Assembly (NCBI RefSeq): GCF_017573465.1
Contig: NZ_JAGEPF010000017.1
Coordinates: forward strand, 1-64,000
Direction: 5' to 3'
Source: Actinomadura violacea
GTDB lineage: Bacteria; Actinomycetota; Actinomycetes; Streptosporangiales; Streptosporangiaceae
Length of the DNA: 64,000 nucleotides
Shown: one piece after another, positions 34,462-42,323 of the stretch
Numbering within the stretch: the first letter of the stretch is position 1
Layout of the letters: each line of letters starts with the position of its first letter
Translations under genes and position numbers: made by a program
Notes under the pieces: generated by a model
Told to the model about the DNA's origin: nothing
What the model saw: the letters and a program-made list of their open reading frames with translations, nothing else
The model's database searches: none

Positions 34462-35738
34462 AGGTGAAGAGCATGAAGGAACCCGTCGTCGCCGTCGTCC
34501 AGCCGTTCAGCTCGTCGGCGCTGCTGGCGCCCGCGCTGCGCGAGGCCGGATTCAGCCCCGTCGCCGTCATGGACTACGACGGCCCGGCGCTCGCGCCGAT
34601 GCGGTCGGCCTACGATCCGTCCGCCTACGACGCGGTGATCAACCACCACGGCGACGTCGACGCGACGATCGCCCGGCTCGGCGCGCTGGACCCGGTCGCG
34701 GTCTTCCACGGTGCTGAGGCCGCGCTGGAACTGGCGCAGCGCTGCACGGACGCGCTCGCGCCGGAGTTCTCCAACGACCCCGCGCTGATGGACGCCCGGC
34801 GCCACAAGTACGCCATGCACCAGGCCGTCGCCGCCGCGGGGCTGCCCGTCCCCCGGCAGGTCTGCACGTCCGACCCGGCGGAGGTCGCGGCGTGGATCGA
34901 GCGGGAGCGCCTCGCCGGGGCAGACCTCGTCATCAAGCCGCCGGCGAGCGCGGGCACCGTCGGGGTGAGCCGCGCGCCGGGCGGGGAGGGCTGGCGCGAC
35001 CTGTTCGACGCGATGCTCGGCACGCACGACAAGCTCGGCGTGCTGGCCGACGAGGTGCTCGTCCAGGAGCAGCTGACCGGCACCGAGTACGCGATCGACA
35101 CGATCAGCCACCAGGGCCGGCACTCGATCACCGACATGATCAAGTACCGGCGGGTCCCGTTCGGGGAGGGCATCGCGGTCTACGACAGCGTCGAGTGGCT
35201 GCCCTACGACCGGGAGGCCTACGGCGAGCTGATCGACTACGGGCTCGCCGCGCTGGACGCGGTCGGGCTGCGCAACTGGGCCGCGCACACCGAGATCATG
35301 ATGACGCCGGACGGGCCGCGGCTGCTGGAGGTGAACGCTCGGCTGTCGGGGGCGGGCAACCCGGCGGTCACGCACATCGCGTCCGGGGAGAGCCAGGTGA
35401 CGCGGACGATCGACCTGGTCCGCGGGCGCGGTCCGCAGCTGCCGCCCGGCTACACGCTGCACCGCAACGTCATGGCCGTGTTCCTGATGTCGCACTCGAC
35501 GGGGATCCTGCGCAACGCCGAGATTTACGACCAGGCGCGCGAGCTGCCGAGCTACCACTCGCCCGTGGCCCTGGCGCGCACCGGCGACCGCGTGCACGCC
35601 AGCACCGACATCTTCGCCAGCATGACGATGGGCTACATCATCCTCGCCCACGAGGACCCCGGGCAGCTCCAGGCCGACCGCGAGGCCATCCGGAAGATCG
35701 AGAAGGACCTGGTCGTGGACGCGGAGGGGACCGAGTGA
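34458..35738 (+). CDS. ATP-grasp ligase, copy 2
   Basis: 426 residues (ATG at 34458, alternative Met at codon 6). N-terminal domain with VVAVVQPFSSSALLAPALRE; ATP-binding segment LVIKPPASAGTVGVSRA; VLVQEQLTGTEYAIDTIS; metal-site tail RLLEVNARLSGAGNP. It differs from copy 1 enough to handle another substrate. A long C-terminal domain (about 300-426) resembles that of BacD/DdaF-type ligases that join small amino acids. Overlaps its neighbours by 4 bp. Confidence 0.9.
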   Translation: MKVKSMKEPVVAVVQPFSSSALLAPALREAGFSPVAVMDYDGPALAPMRSAYDPSAYDAVINHHGDVDATIARLGALDPVAVFHGAEAALELAQRCTDALAPEFSNDPALMDARRHKYAMHQAVAAAGLPVPRQVCTSDPAEVAAWIERERLAGADLVIKPPASAGTVGVSRAPGGEGWRDLFDAMLGTHDKLGVLADEVLVQEQLTGTEYAIDTISHQGRHSITDMIKYRRVPFGEGIAVYDSVEWLPYDREAYGELIDYGLAALDAVGLRNWAAHTEIMMTPDGPRLLEVNARLSGAGNPAVTHIASGESQVTRTIDLVRGRGPQLPPGYTLHRNVMAVFLMSHSTGILRNAEIYDQARELPSYHSPVALARTGDRVHASTDIFASMTMGYIILAHEDPGQLQADREAIRKIEKDLVVDAEGTE

Positions 35739-37021
35739 GCGTCACCGCGAAGTACCTCGACGCCTGCGCCGCCGGTCCCCTGCGCGGCGTCATGGCGGAC
35801 GCGGAGTTCCCGCCCCTGTTCGACGAGGCATGGCGGGCGATCCTGCTGCCGCGTCCGCTGTTCTCCTCCGAGGCGCGGATGCGGCAGGCGGCCGACGACC
35901 TGACCGGCCTGTTCGGGATGATGGCGTCCCTGCCCGGCCGGCTGTTCGGCGGTGACCGGCGCGCGTTCTGCGCGGCGATCGGCGCGGACGACCGGCGCGC
36001 CGCCCTGATGACCCGGGTCGGCGGCGAGCCGATCCTGTACGGGCGCGCCGACCTGTACGACGACGGTTCCGCGTTCCGGCTGCTGGAGTTCAACACCGGC
36101 AGCGAGCTGGGCGGCATTGAGATCAGCGAGGTCAACCGGAGGCTGCTCGAACACAAGGAGTTCGCGGCGTTCGCCGAGGAGCACGGGCTCTCGACCGTCG
36201 ACACGCCGGTGGCGATCGCGCGCCATGCCGTCCAGGCGACGCAGAACGAGTCGCCCGTCGTCGCCATCCTGGAGGCCGTCGGCGGGATGCCGACGTACGG
36301 GTCGCTTTACCGTTCCTTCCAGCAGTCGATGAAGCAGTACGGCATAGAGGTGCTCCTAGGCGAGGTCGACCAGGTACAGGAGAAGGACGGACGTCTGTAC
36401 CTGCACGGCCGTCCGATCGACCTCATCCTGCGGTATTTCACCATCAACCAGGTGGCCCGGGACACGCGCAATGACAAGCCCGTAGAGACGGTGATGCGCG
36501 CCCATGAGGACGGCAAGGTCGTCCTGTGGACTCCCCTGACGGAGACGATGTTCTCCTATAAGAGCTGCTTGGCGATGGTGTCCGATCCCGAGGTGCGCGC
36601 GGAGCTGTCGCCGGACGAGAACGCACTGATCGACCGCATCCTGCCGTGGACGCGCACCCTCACCCGCGACCTCGCCGACCAGGTGCGCGCCGAACGCGAG
36701 ACCCTGATCCTCAAGCCGGTGGGGGAGTTGTCGGGGCGCGGCATCCACGTCGGCTGGGACCAGACCGACCGCGAGTGGGCCGAGACGGTCGCCGGACGCC
36801 TGGGCGGTGACCACATCGTCCAGCGCCGGATCGACCCGGTCGCCGAACCGGTGATGGACCCGGAGACCGGCGAGGTCGAGGACTGGACGGCGGTGTGGGG
36901 CCTGTTCGTCTTCCCGGACGGCTACGGCGGCGCGTTCTGCCGGACGGTCCCGTCCGGCGCGTCGTCCATCGTCAACATGGGCGCCGCGGGGGCGCGCGCC
37001 ACCACGGCCTTCCACTACTGA
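35735..37021 (+). CDS. Permuted ATP-grasp ligase (glutathionylspermidine-synthase-like)
   Basis: 428 residues from the GTG at 35735 inside the GTGA overlap. It lacks the classical ATP-grasp order. Instead it has LLEFNTGSELGGIEISEVNR early (metal-site Glu/Asn) and ILKPVGELSGRGIHVGWDQ late (ATP-binding), the circularly permuted layout of glutathionylspermidine synthase and related proteins. It ends SSIVNMGAAGARATTAFHY. It should form a third amide bond in the pathway. It is the last gene of the operon. Codon choice in 36200-36600 is slightly less GC-biased than its neighbours. Confidence 0.85.
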   Translation: MSVTAKYLDACAAGPLRGVMADAEFPPLFDEAWRAILLPRPLFSSEARMRQAADDLTGLFGMMASLPGRLFGGDRRAFCAAIGADDRRAALMTRVGGEPILYGRADLYDDGSAFRLLEFNTGSELGGIEISEVNRRLLEHKEFAAFAEEHGLSTVDTPVAIARHAVQATQNESPVVAILEAVGGMPTYGSLYRSFQQSMKQYGIEVLLGEVDQVQEKDGRLYLHGRPIDLILRYFTINQVARDTRNDKPVETVMRAHEDGKVVLWTPLTETMFSYKSCLAMVSDPEVRAELSPDENALIDRILPWTRTLTRDLADQVRAERETLILKPVGELSGRGIHVGWDQTDREWAETVAGRLGGDHIVQRRIDPVAEPVMDPETGEVEDWTAVWGLFVFPDGYGGAFCRTVPSGASSIVNMGAAGARATTAFHY

Positions 37022-37184
37022 CGGCGCGGCGGGACCGCCGCCGATGGCGGGTGCGGTTTTGCATTCCGTGCCAGATTCGCGGCGTTCCCGCACAGGCCGG
37101 ACGTTTTGGCACATATTGGCGCTTCCTGGGCGTCGGGGGCCTGGTTAGCATCACGCTGCCCGCTCAACGGAGAGGACCCCCGCC

Positions 37185-38042
37185 ATGCACCGACGCCTCC
37201 TCGGCGTGCTCGCCGCCGCGTTCCTCGGCACCGCGACCCTGACCACCGCCTCCGTCTCCACCGCCTCGGCGTCCCCCGCTCCCGCCAAGGCGGCCGTCGA
37301 CTTCACCGGCATCGTCGCCCTCAGCAACTGCTCCGGCTCCCTCGTGCGCACGCCCGGCGCCGCCGACACCGATCCGGCGCTCGTGCTCACCAACGGGCAC
37401 TGCTACGAGGGCGGCATGCCGAGCGCCGGACAGGTGATCACGAACCGGGCGTCCAGCCGGTCGTTCACGCTGCTGGACTCCAGCGGCCAGGGGACGCTCG
37501 GCACCCTGCGCGCGAAGACGATGCTGTACTCCACGATGACCGACACCGACGTCACGCTGTACAGGCTGAACACCAGCTACGCGGCGATCCGGCAGCGCTA
37601 CGGCACGCCCGCGCTGGAGCTGTCGCTCGCCCACCCGGCGGCCGGCACGGACCTGCGCGTCGTGTCCGGCTACTGGCGGAGGATGTACTCGTGCAGCCTC
37701 GACGGGTTCGCCTACCGGCTGCGCGAGGACCAGTGGACCTGGAAGGACTCGGTCCGCTACACGTCGTCGTGCGACGTCATCGGCGGCACCTCCGGCTCCC
37801 CGGTCATCGACGCCGCCTCCGGCAAGGTGATCGCGATCAACAACACGATCAACGAGAACGGCGAGCGCTGCACGCTCGACAACCCGTGCGAGGTGGACGA
37901 GTCGGGCAACGTCACGGTGCGCCCGCACATCGGCTACGCGCAGGAGACCTACGGGCTCGCCGCGTGCATCGCGCCGGGCAGCGTCCTGGACTTCTCGCGT
38001 GCCGGCTGCACCGTTCCGCACGCGGTCCGCGGCGGCCGGTGA
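37185..38042 (+). CDS. Secreted trypsin-like serine protease
   Basis: 285 residues with a Sec signal peptide (basic MHRR, hydrophobic core, cut near ASA-SPA). The chymotrypsin-fold triad is visible: His in LTNGHCYEGG, Asp in MTDTDVTLYRL, and Ser in GGTSGSPVID. Several Cys pairs suggest disulfides. It has its own strong terminator and sits after the biosynthetic operon but 163 bp away, so it is probably unrelated to it. RBS GGAGAGGA precedes the ATG. Confidence 0.88.
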   Translation: MHRRLLGVLAAAFLGTATLTTASVSTASASPAPAKAAVDFTGIVALSNCSGSLVRTPGAADTDPALVLTNGHCYEGGMPSAGQVITNRASSRSFTLLDSSGQGTLGTLRAKTMLYSTMTDTDVTLYRLNTSYAAIRQRYGTPALELSLAHPAAGTDLRVVSGYWRRMYSCSLDGFAYRLREDQWTWKDSVRYTSSCDVIGGTSGSPVIDAASGKVIAINNTINENGERCTLDNPCEVDESGNVTVRPHIGYAQETYGLAACIAPGSVLDFSRAGCTVPHAVRGGR

Positions 38043-38070
38043 TCCACCGCCCCACCGCCTGATCCGACCC

Positions 38071-38109
38071 CGTCGAGCCCGCGGCCGCCGACCGGCCGCG
38101 GGCTCGACG
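38071..38109 (+). terminator. Terminator of the protease gene
   Basis: Perfect 17-bp arms: 38071-38087 (CGTCGAGCCCGCGGCCG) and 38093-38109. Confidence 0.75.
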
Positions 38110-38154
38110 CGCGTGCGCCCGCGGCCGTGTGAGGGATCTTACGACCACTCGTAG

Positions 38155-38205
38155 TACTACAGGCCGTAGTATCTCTGACAGGACGTAGTACTACAGCTTG
38201 TAGTA
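38155..38205. promoter_or_regulatory. Two BlaI/CopY-type operators upstream of cydA
   Basis: TACTAC-N5-GTAGTA occurs twice: 38155-38171 and 38189-38205, centre-to-centre 34 bp, each extended leftward by GTAG. The TACTAC/GTAGTA half-site matches the known preference of BlaI/MecI/CopY winged-helix repressors in actinobacteria. The sites lie 24-74 bp before the cydA start, where they could block transcription of cydABDC. Confidence 0.65.
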
Positions 38206-38228
38206 GACAGCCGGAGAGGCGCACGCCC

Positions 38229-39644
38229 ATGGACACGGTCGACATCGCACGGTGGCAGTTCGGGATCACCACCGTCTACCACTTCCTCTTCGTCCCGCTG
38301 ACGATCGGACTGTCCGCGCTGGTCGCGGGCCTGGAGACGGCGTGGCTGCGGACGGGGAAGACGCACTACCTGCGCGCCGCCAAGTTCTGGGGGAAGCTTT
38401 TCCTGATCAACTTCGCGATGGGGATCGTCACCGGCATCGTGCAGGAGTTCCAGTTCGGCATGAACTGGAGCGACTACTCCCGCTTCGTCGGCGACATCTT
38501 CGGCGCGCCGCTCGCCATCGAGGGCCTCCTCGCCTTCTTCGTCGAGTCGACCTTCCTCGGCCTGTGGATCTTCGGCTGGGACCGGCTCAACGCCAGGCTC
38601 CACAACGCCTGCATCTGGCTCGTCCACATCGGCACGCTGCTGTCGGCCTACTTCATCCTCGCCGCCAACTCGTGGATGCAGCACCCCGTCGGCTACCGGA
38701 TCGACCACGCGACCGGACGGGCCCGCCTCACCGACTTCTGGGCGGTCCTCACCAACTCCACCCAGCTCGTCTCGTTCCCGCACACGATCACCGCGGCGTT
38801 CGTCACCGGCGGCCTGTTCATGGCCGGCGTCAGCGCCTGGCACCTCGCCCGCCGCAGGAACATCGAGGTCTTCCGGCCCTCGCTGAAGGTCGCGCTCGCC
38901 GTCACCGCGATCGCCTCCATCGGCGTCGCGATCACCGGGGACGTCCAGGGCAAGGTCATGACCGAGCAGCAGCCGATGAAGATGGCCGCCGCCGAGGCGC
39001 TCTACGAGACCGAGCAGCCCGCGTCGTTCTCGGTCTTCACGCTCGGCACCCCGGACGGCCACAAGGAGGTCTTCGGGATCAAGGTCCCGCGGGTGCTGTC
39101 GTTCCTCGCCACCGGCACCTTCGACGGCGAGGTCAAGGGGATCAACGACGTCCAGGCCGCCGAGCAGGCGCGGTACGGGCCCGGGAACTACCGGCCGGTC
39201 GTCCCCGTCGCCTACTGGAACTTCCGGATCATGGTCGGCGTCGGGATGCTCACCGCGCTCCTCTCGGTCGCCGGACTGTGGCTGATGCGCCGCGGACGGC
39301 TCCCGTCCAAGCCCTGGATGTACCGAGTGGGCGTGCTGGCCCTGTCACTGCCGTTCATCGGCAACTCCGCCGGATGGATCTTCACCGAGAACGGCCGGCA
39401 GCCCTGGTCGGTGTTCGGCGTGCTGAAGACGTCCGCGAGCGTCTCGCCCGGGGTGTCGGCGACGTCGATGCTCATCTCCGTCGTCTCGCTGACCGCCCTG
39501 TACGGCGTCCTGCTGGTCATCGAGGTCGGGCTGATGCTCCGGTACGCCAAGGCCGGGCCGCCCACCGAAGAAGAGGTGCTGCCCCCGCCGCCGTCCGACG
39601 ACTCCGACGACGACGCCGAGCGCTCGCTCGCGTTCGCCTACTGA
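38229..39644 (+). CDS. cydA: Cytochrome bd oxidase subunit I
   Basis: 471 residues with about nine membrane helices. Conserved segments include ARWQFGITTVYHFLFVPLT (heme-ligand His), GFVWGKLF-equivalent WGKLFLINFAMGIVTGIVQE and GWIFTENGRQPW. The Q loop is short, as in Gram-positive CydA. With CydB it oxidises menaquinol and reduces O2 with high affinity without pumping protons, supporting growth at low oxygen. First gene of cydABDC, behind two BlaI-type operators. Confidence 0.96.
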   Translation: MDTVDIARWQFGITTVYHFLFVPLTIGLSALVAGLETAWLRTGKTHYLRAAKFWGKLFLINFAMGIVTGIVQEFQFGMNWSDYSRFVGDIFGAPLAIEGLLAFFVESTFLGLWIFGWDRLNARLHNACIWLVHIGTLLSAYFILAANSWMQHPVGYRIDHATGRARLTDFWAVLTNSTQLVSFPHTITAAFVTGGLFMAGVSAWHLARRRNIEVFRPSLKVALAVTAIASIGVAITGDVQGKVMTEQQPMKMAAAEALYETEQPASFSVFTLGTPDGHKEVFGIKVPRVLSFLATGTFDGEVKGINDVQAAEQARYGPGNYRPVVPVAYWNFRIMVGVGMLTALLSVAGLWLMRRGRLPSKPWMYRVGVLALSLPFIGNSAGWIFTENGRQPWSVFGVLKTSASVSPGVSATSMLISVVSLTALYGVLLVIEVGLMLRYAKAGPPTEEEVLPPPPSDDSDDDAERSLAFAY

Positions 39645-39654
39645 GGGAACGGCC

Positions 39655-40677
39655 ATGGAACTCACCACCGTCTGGTTCGTCATCATCGCCTTCCTGTGGA
39701 CGAGCTACTTCTTCCTCGAAGGCTTCGACTTCGGCGTCGGGATGCTGCTTCCCGTCCTCGGCCGCGACGACGTCGAGCGCCGCGTCGTCATCAACACCAT
39801 CGGGCCCGTCTGGGACGGCAACGAGGTGTGGTTCATCGTCGCCGGCGCCGCCACGTTCGCCGCGTTCCCCGAGTGGTACGCCACCCTGTTCAGCGGCTTC
39901 TACCTGCCGCTGCTCGCGATCCTGATCGCGCTGATCGTCCGCGGCGTCGCGTTCGAGTACCGCGGCAAGCGCGACGACGCGCGGTGGCGGGCCCGCTGGG
40001 ACCGCGCGATCTTCTGCGGCAGCCTCGTGCCCGCGTTCCTGTGGGGCGTCGCGTTCGCCAACATCGTCCGGGGCGTGCCGCTGGACGGCTCGCACGAGTA
40101 CGCCGGGACGCTGCTCGACCTGCTCAACCCGTACGCGCTGCTCGGCGGGGTCGCCACCACGGTCCTGTTCGTGCTGCACGGTGCGGTGTTCCTCGCGCTG
40201 AAGACATCCGGCGAGATCCGGTACCGGGCGCGGCGGGTCGCGGAGATCGCCGTCGTGGGGGCGATCGCCGCCGGCGGGAGCTTCCTGCTGATCACGCAGG
40301 TCCAGCACGGCAAGCCGGTGACCTGGCTGACCGCCGGGGGCGCCGCCGCCGGGCTGCTGCTCGCCGCCGCCGCGAACCGGCGCGGCCGCGAGGGCTGGGC
40401 GTTCATCGGCACCGGTGCCGCCATCGTGCTCGCCATCGCGACCCTGTTCACCGCGCTGTTCCCGGACGTGATGCCGTCCACGCTCGCGTCGGGCACCCTC
40501 ACCACGGAGAACGCCGCGTCCAGCGGCTACACGCTGAAGATCATGACGTGGGTCGCCGCCGCGTTCACCCCGATCGTGATGATCTACCAGGGGTGGACGT
40601 ACTGGGTGTTCCGCAAGCGGATCGGCACCTCGCACATCCCCGCGACGCCGAAGAAGAAGCCGGAGCCGGTGCGATGA
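39655..40677 (+). CDS. cydB: Cytochrome bd oxidase subunit II
   Basis: 340 residues, about eight helices, beginning with the CydB signature LWTSYFFLEGFDFGVGMLLP and the segment TIGPVWDGNEVWFIVAGAA. It partners CydA in quinol binding and oxidase assembly. It is 10 bp after cydA with a GAGGGAA site, and overlaps cydD by 4 bp. Confidence 0.96.
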   Translation: MELTTVWFVIIAFLWTSYFFLEGFDFGVGMLLPVLGRDDVERRVVINTIGPVWDGNEVWFIVAGAATFAAFPEWYATLFSGFYLPLLAILIALIVRGVAFEYRGKRDDARWRARWDRAIFCGSLVPAFLWGVAFANIVRGVPLDGSHEYAGTLLDLLNPYALLGGVATTVLFVLHGAVFLALKTSGEIRYRARRVAEIAVVGAIAAGGSFLLITQVQHGKPVTWLTAGGAAAGLLLAAAANRRGREGWAFIGTGAAIVLAIATLFTALFPDVMPSTLASGTLTTENAASSGYTLKIMTWVAAAFTPIVMIYQGWTYWVFRKRIGTSHIPATPKKKPEPVR

Positions 40678-42323
40678 AGCCCCTCGACCCGCGGCTGCTG
40701 CGCCACGCCCGGACGGCACGCGTCTTCCTGCTGTCGTCGGTGGCGCTCGGCACCGCCACCGCCGCGCTGATCATCGCGCAGGCGACGCTGCTCGCCACCA
40801 TGCTGACCAGGGCGTTCCTGCACGGCGCCGCGCTCACCGAGCTGCGCACCCCGCTGCTGCTCCTGCTCGGCGTCGTGCTCGGCCGGGCGCTCGTCTCCTG
40901 GCTGCAGGAGGTCGCCGCGCACCGCTCGTCCGCCGCGGTGAAGTCGCAGCTGCGCGGCCGGCTCCTCGCCCACGCGATGGCGCTCGGCCCGCGCTGGCTG
41001 TCCGGCGAGCGCAGCGGCGAGCTCGCCGCCCTCTCCACCCGCGGCATCGACGCGCTCGACGGCTACTTCTCCCGCTACCTGCCGCAGCTCGTCCTCGCGG
41101 TCATCGTCCCGGCGGCCGTCGGGCTGCGGATCCTGCTCGGCGACTGGCCGTCCGCCGTCACGATCGCCGCGACGCTGCCCCTCATCCCGGTCTTCGCGAT
41201 CCTCGTCGGGCTCACCACGCAGCGGAAGATGGACCGGCAGTGGCGCACCCTGTCCGTCCTCGCCGCGCACTTCCTCGACGTCGTCGCCGGGCTGCCCACG
41301 CTGAAGATCTTCGGCCGGGCGCGCGCGCAGGCCGACCGGATCCGCGAGGTCACCGACCGGCACCGGCGCGCGACCATGGCGACGCTGCGGGTCGCGTTCC
41401 TGTCCGCGCTCGTGCTGGAGCTGCTGTCGACGCTGTCGGTCGCGCTCGTCGCCGTGTCGATCGGGCTGCGGCTCGTCGACGGCGGGCTCGGCCTGGAGAC
41501 CGCGCTGCTCGTCCTGGTCCTCGCGCCGGAGGCGTACCTGCCGTTGCGGCAGGTCGGCGCGCAGTACCACGCGAGCGTCGAGGGCCTCACCGCCGCGTCA
41601 CGGATCTTCGAGGTGCTCGAAACGCCGCTGCCCGCCGCGGGCGACCGGACGGACATTCCAGACCTTTCCCGCGCGACCCTCCGGCTGGAAGGCGTGACCG
41701 TCGCCTACTCGCGGGGCCCCGCGCTGGAGGACTTCTCGCTGACCGTCCACCCCGGGGAAACCGTCGCGCTCGTCGGGCCGAGCGGCGCCGGGAAGTCGAC
41801 CGTCCTGTCGGTGCTGCTCGGGTTCGTCCGGCCGGACGCCGGGCGCGTCCTCGCCGACTGGGACGACCTCGGCTCCTTCGCCCCGGACGCCTGGCGCGAC
41901 CGCATCGCCTGGGTCCCGCAGCGCCCCTACCTGTTCGCCGGGACGGTCGCCGACAACATCCGCCTCGGCCGCCCCGGCGCGCCGGACGCCGCGGTGCGGG
42001 AGGCCGCCGAGGCCGCGAACGCGCTGGAGTTCGTCTCCGCGCTGCCGTCCGGGTTCGACACGGCGCTCGGCGACCGCGGCGCCGGCCTCTCCGCGGGCCA
42101 GCGCCAGCGCATCGCGCTCGCCCGCGCGTTCCTGCGCGACGCGCCGCTCCTCCTGCTGGACGAGCCCACCTCGGGCCTCGACGCCGAAAGCGAGGCCGCC
42201 GTGATCGACGCCGTCGCACGCCTCAAGGCCGGCCGGACCGTCGTCCTCGTCGCGCACCGCCCGGCCCTCGCCACCCTCGCCGACCGGGTGGTCACCGTCG
42301 AGCCCGCGGCGGTGGCGGCATGA
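40674..42323 (+). CDS. cydD: CydD, half of the CydDC thiol exporter
   Basis: 549 residues: six-helix ABC exporter domain (1-310) plus ATPase domain with Walker A GPSGAGKST, the signature LSAGQRQRIALARAF and Walker B LLLLDEPTSGLD. CydDC forms a heterodimeric ABC transporter moving cysteine or glutathione-type thiols outward, needed for assembly of cytochrome bd. It is coupled to cydB and cydC by ATGA overlaps. Confidence 0.94.
   Translation: MKPLDPRLLRHARTARVFLLSSVALGTATAALIIAQATLLATMLTRAFLHGAALTELRTPLLLLLGVVLGRALVSWLQEVAAHRSSAAVKSQLRGRLLAHAMALGPRWLSGERSGELAALSTRGIDALDGYFSRYLPQLVLAVIVPAAVGLRILLGDWPSAVTIAATLPLIPVFAILVGLTTQRKMDRQWRTLSVLAAHFLDVVAGLPTLKIFGRARAQADRIREVTDRHRRATMATLRVAFLSALVLELLSTLSVALVAVSIGLRLVDGGLGLETALLVLVLAPEAYLPLRQVGAQYHASVEGLTAASRIFEVLETPLPAAGDRTDIPDLSRATLRLEGVTVAYSRGPALEDFSLTVHPGETVALVGPSGAGKSTVLSVLLGFVRPDAGRVLADWDDLGSFAPDAWRDRIAWVPQRPYLFAGTVADNIRLGRPGAPDAAVREAAEAANALEFVSALPSGFDTALGDRGAGLSAGQRQRIALARAFLRDAPLLLLDEPTSGLDAESEAAVIDAVARLKAGRTVVLVAHRPALATLADRVVTVEPAAVAA

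Noticed and set aside
37185..38042. Serve as a biosynthetic-operon protease
   Set aside because: Separate from the operon by 163 bp, with its own ribosome-binding site, signal peptide and terminator; nothing ties it to the pathway.
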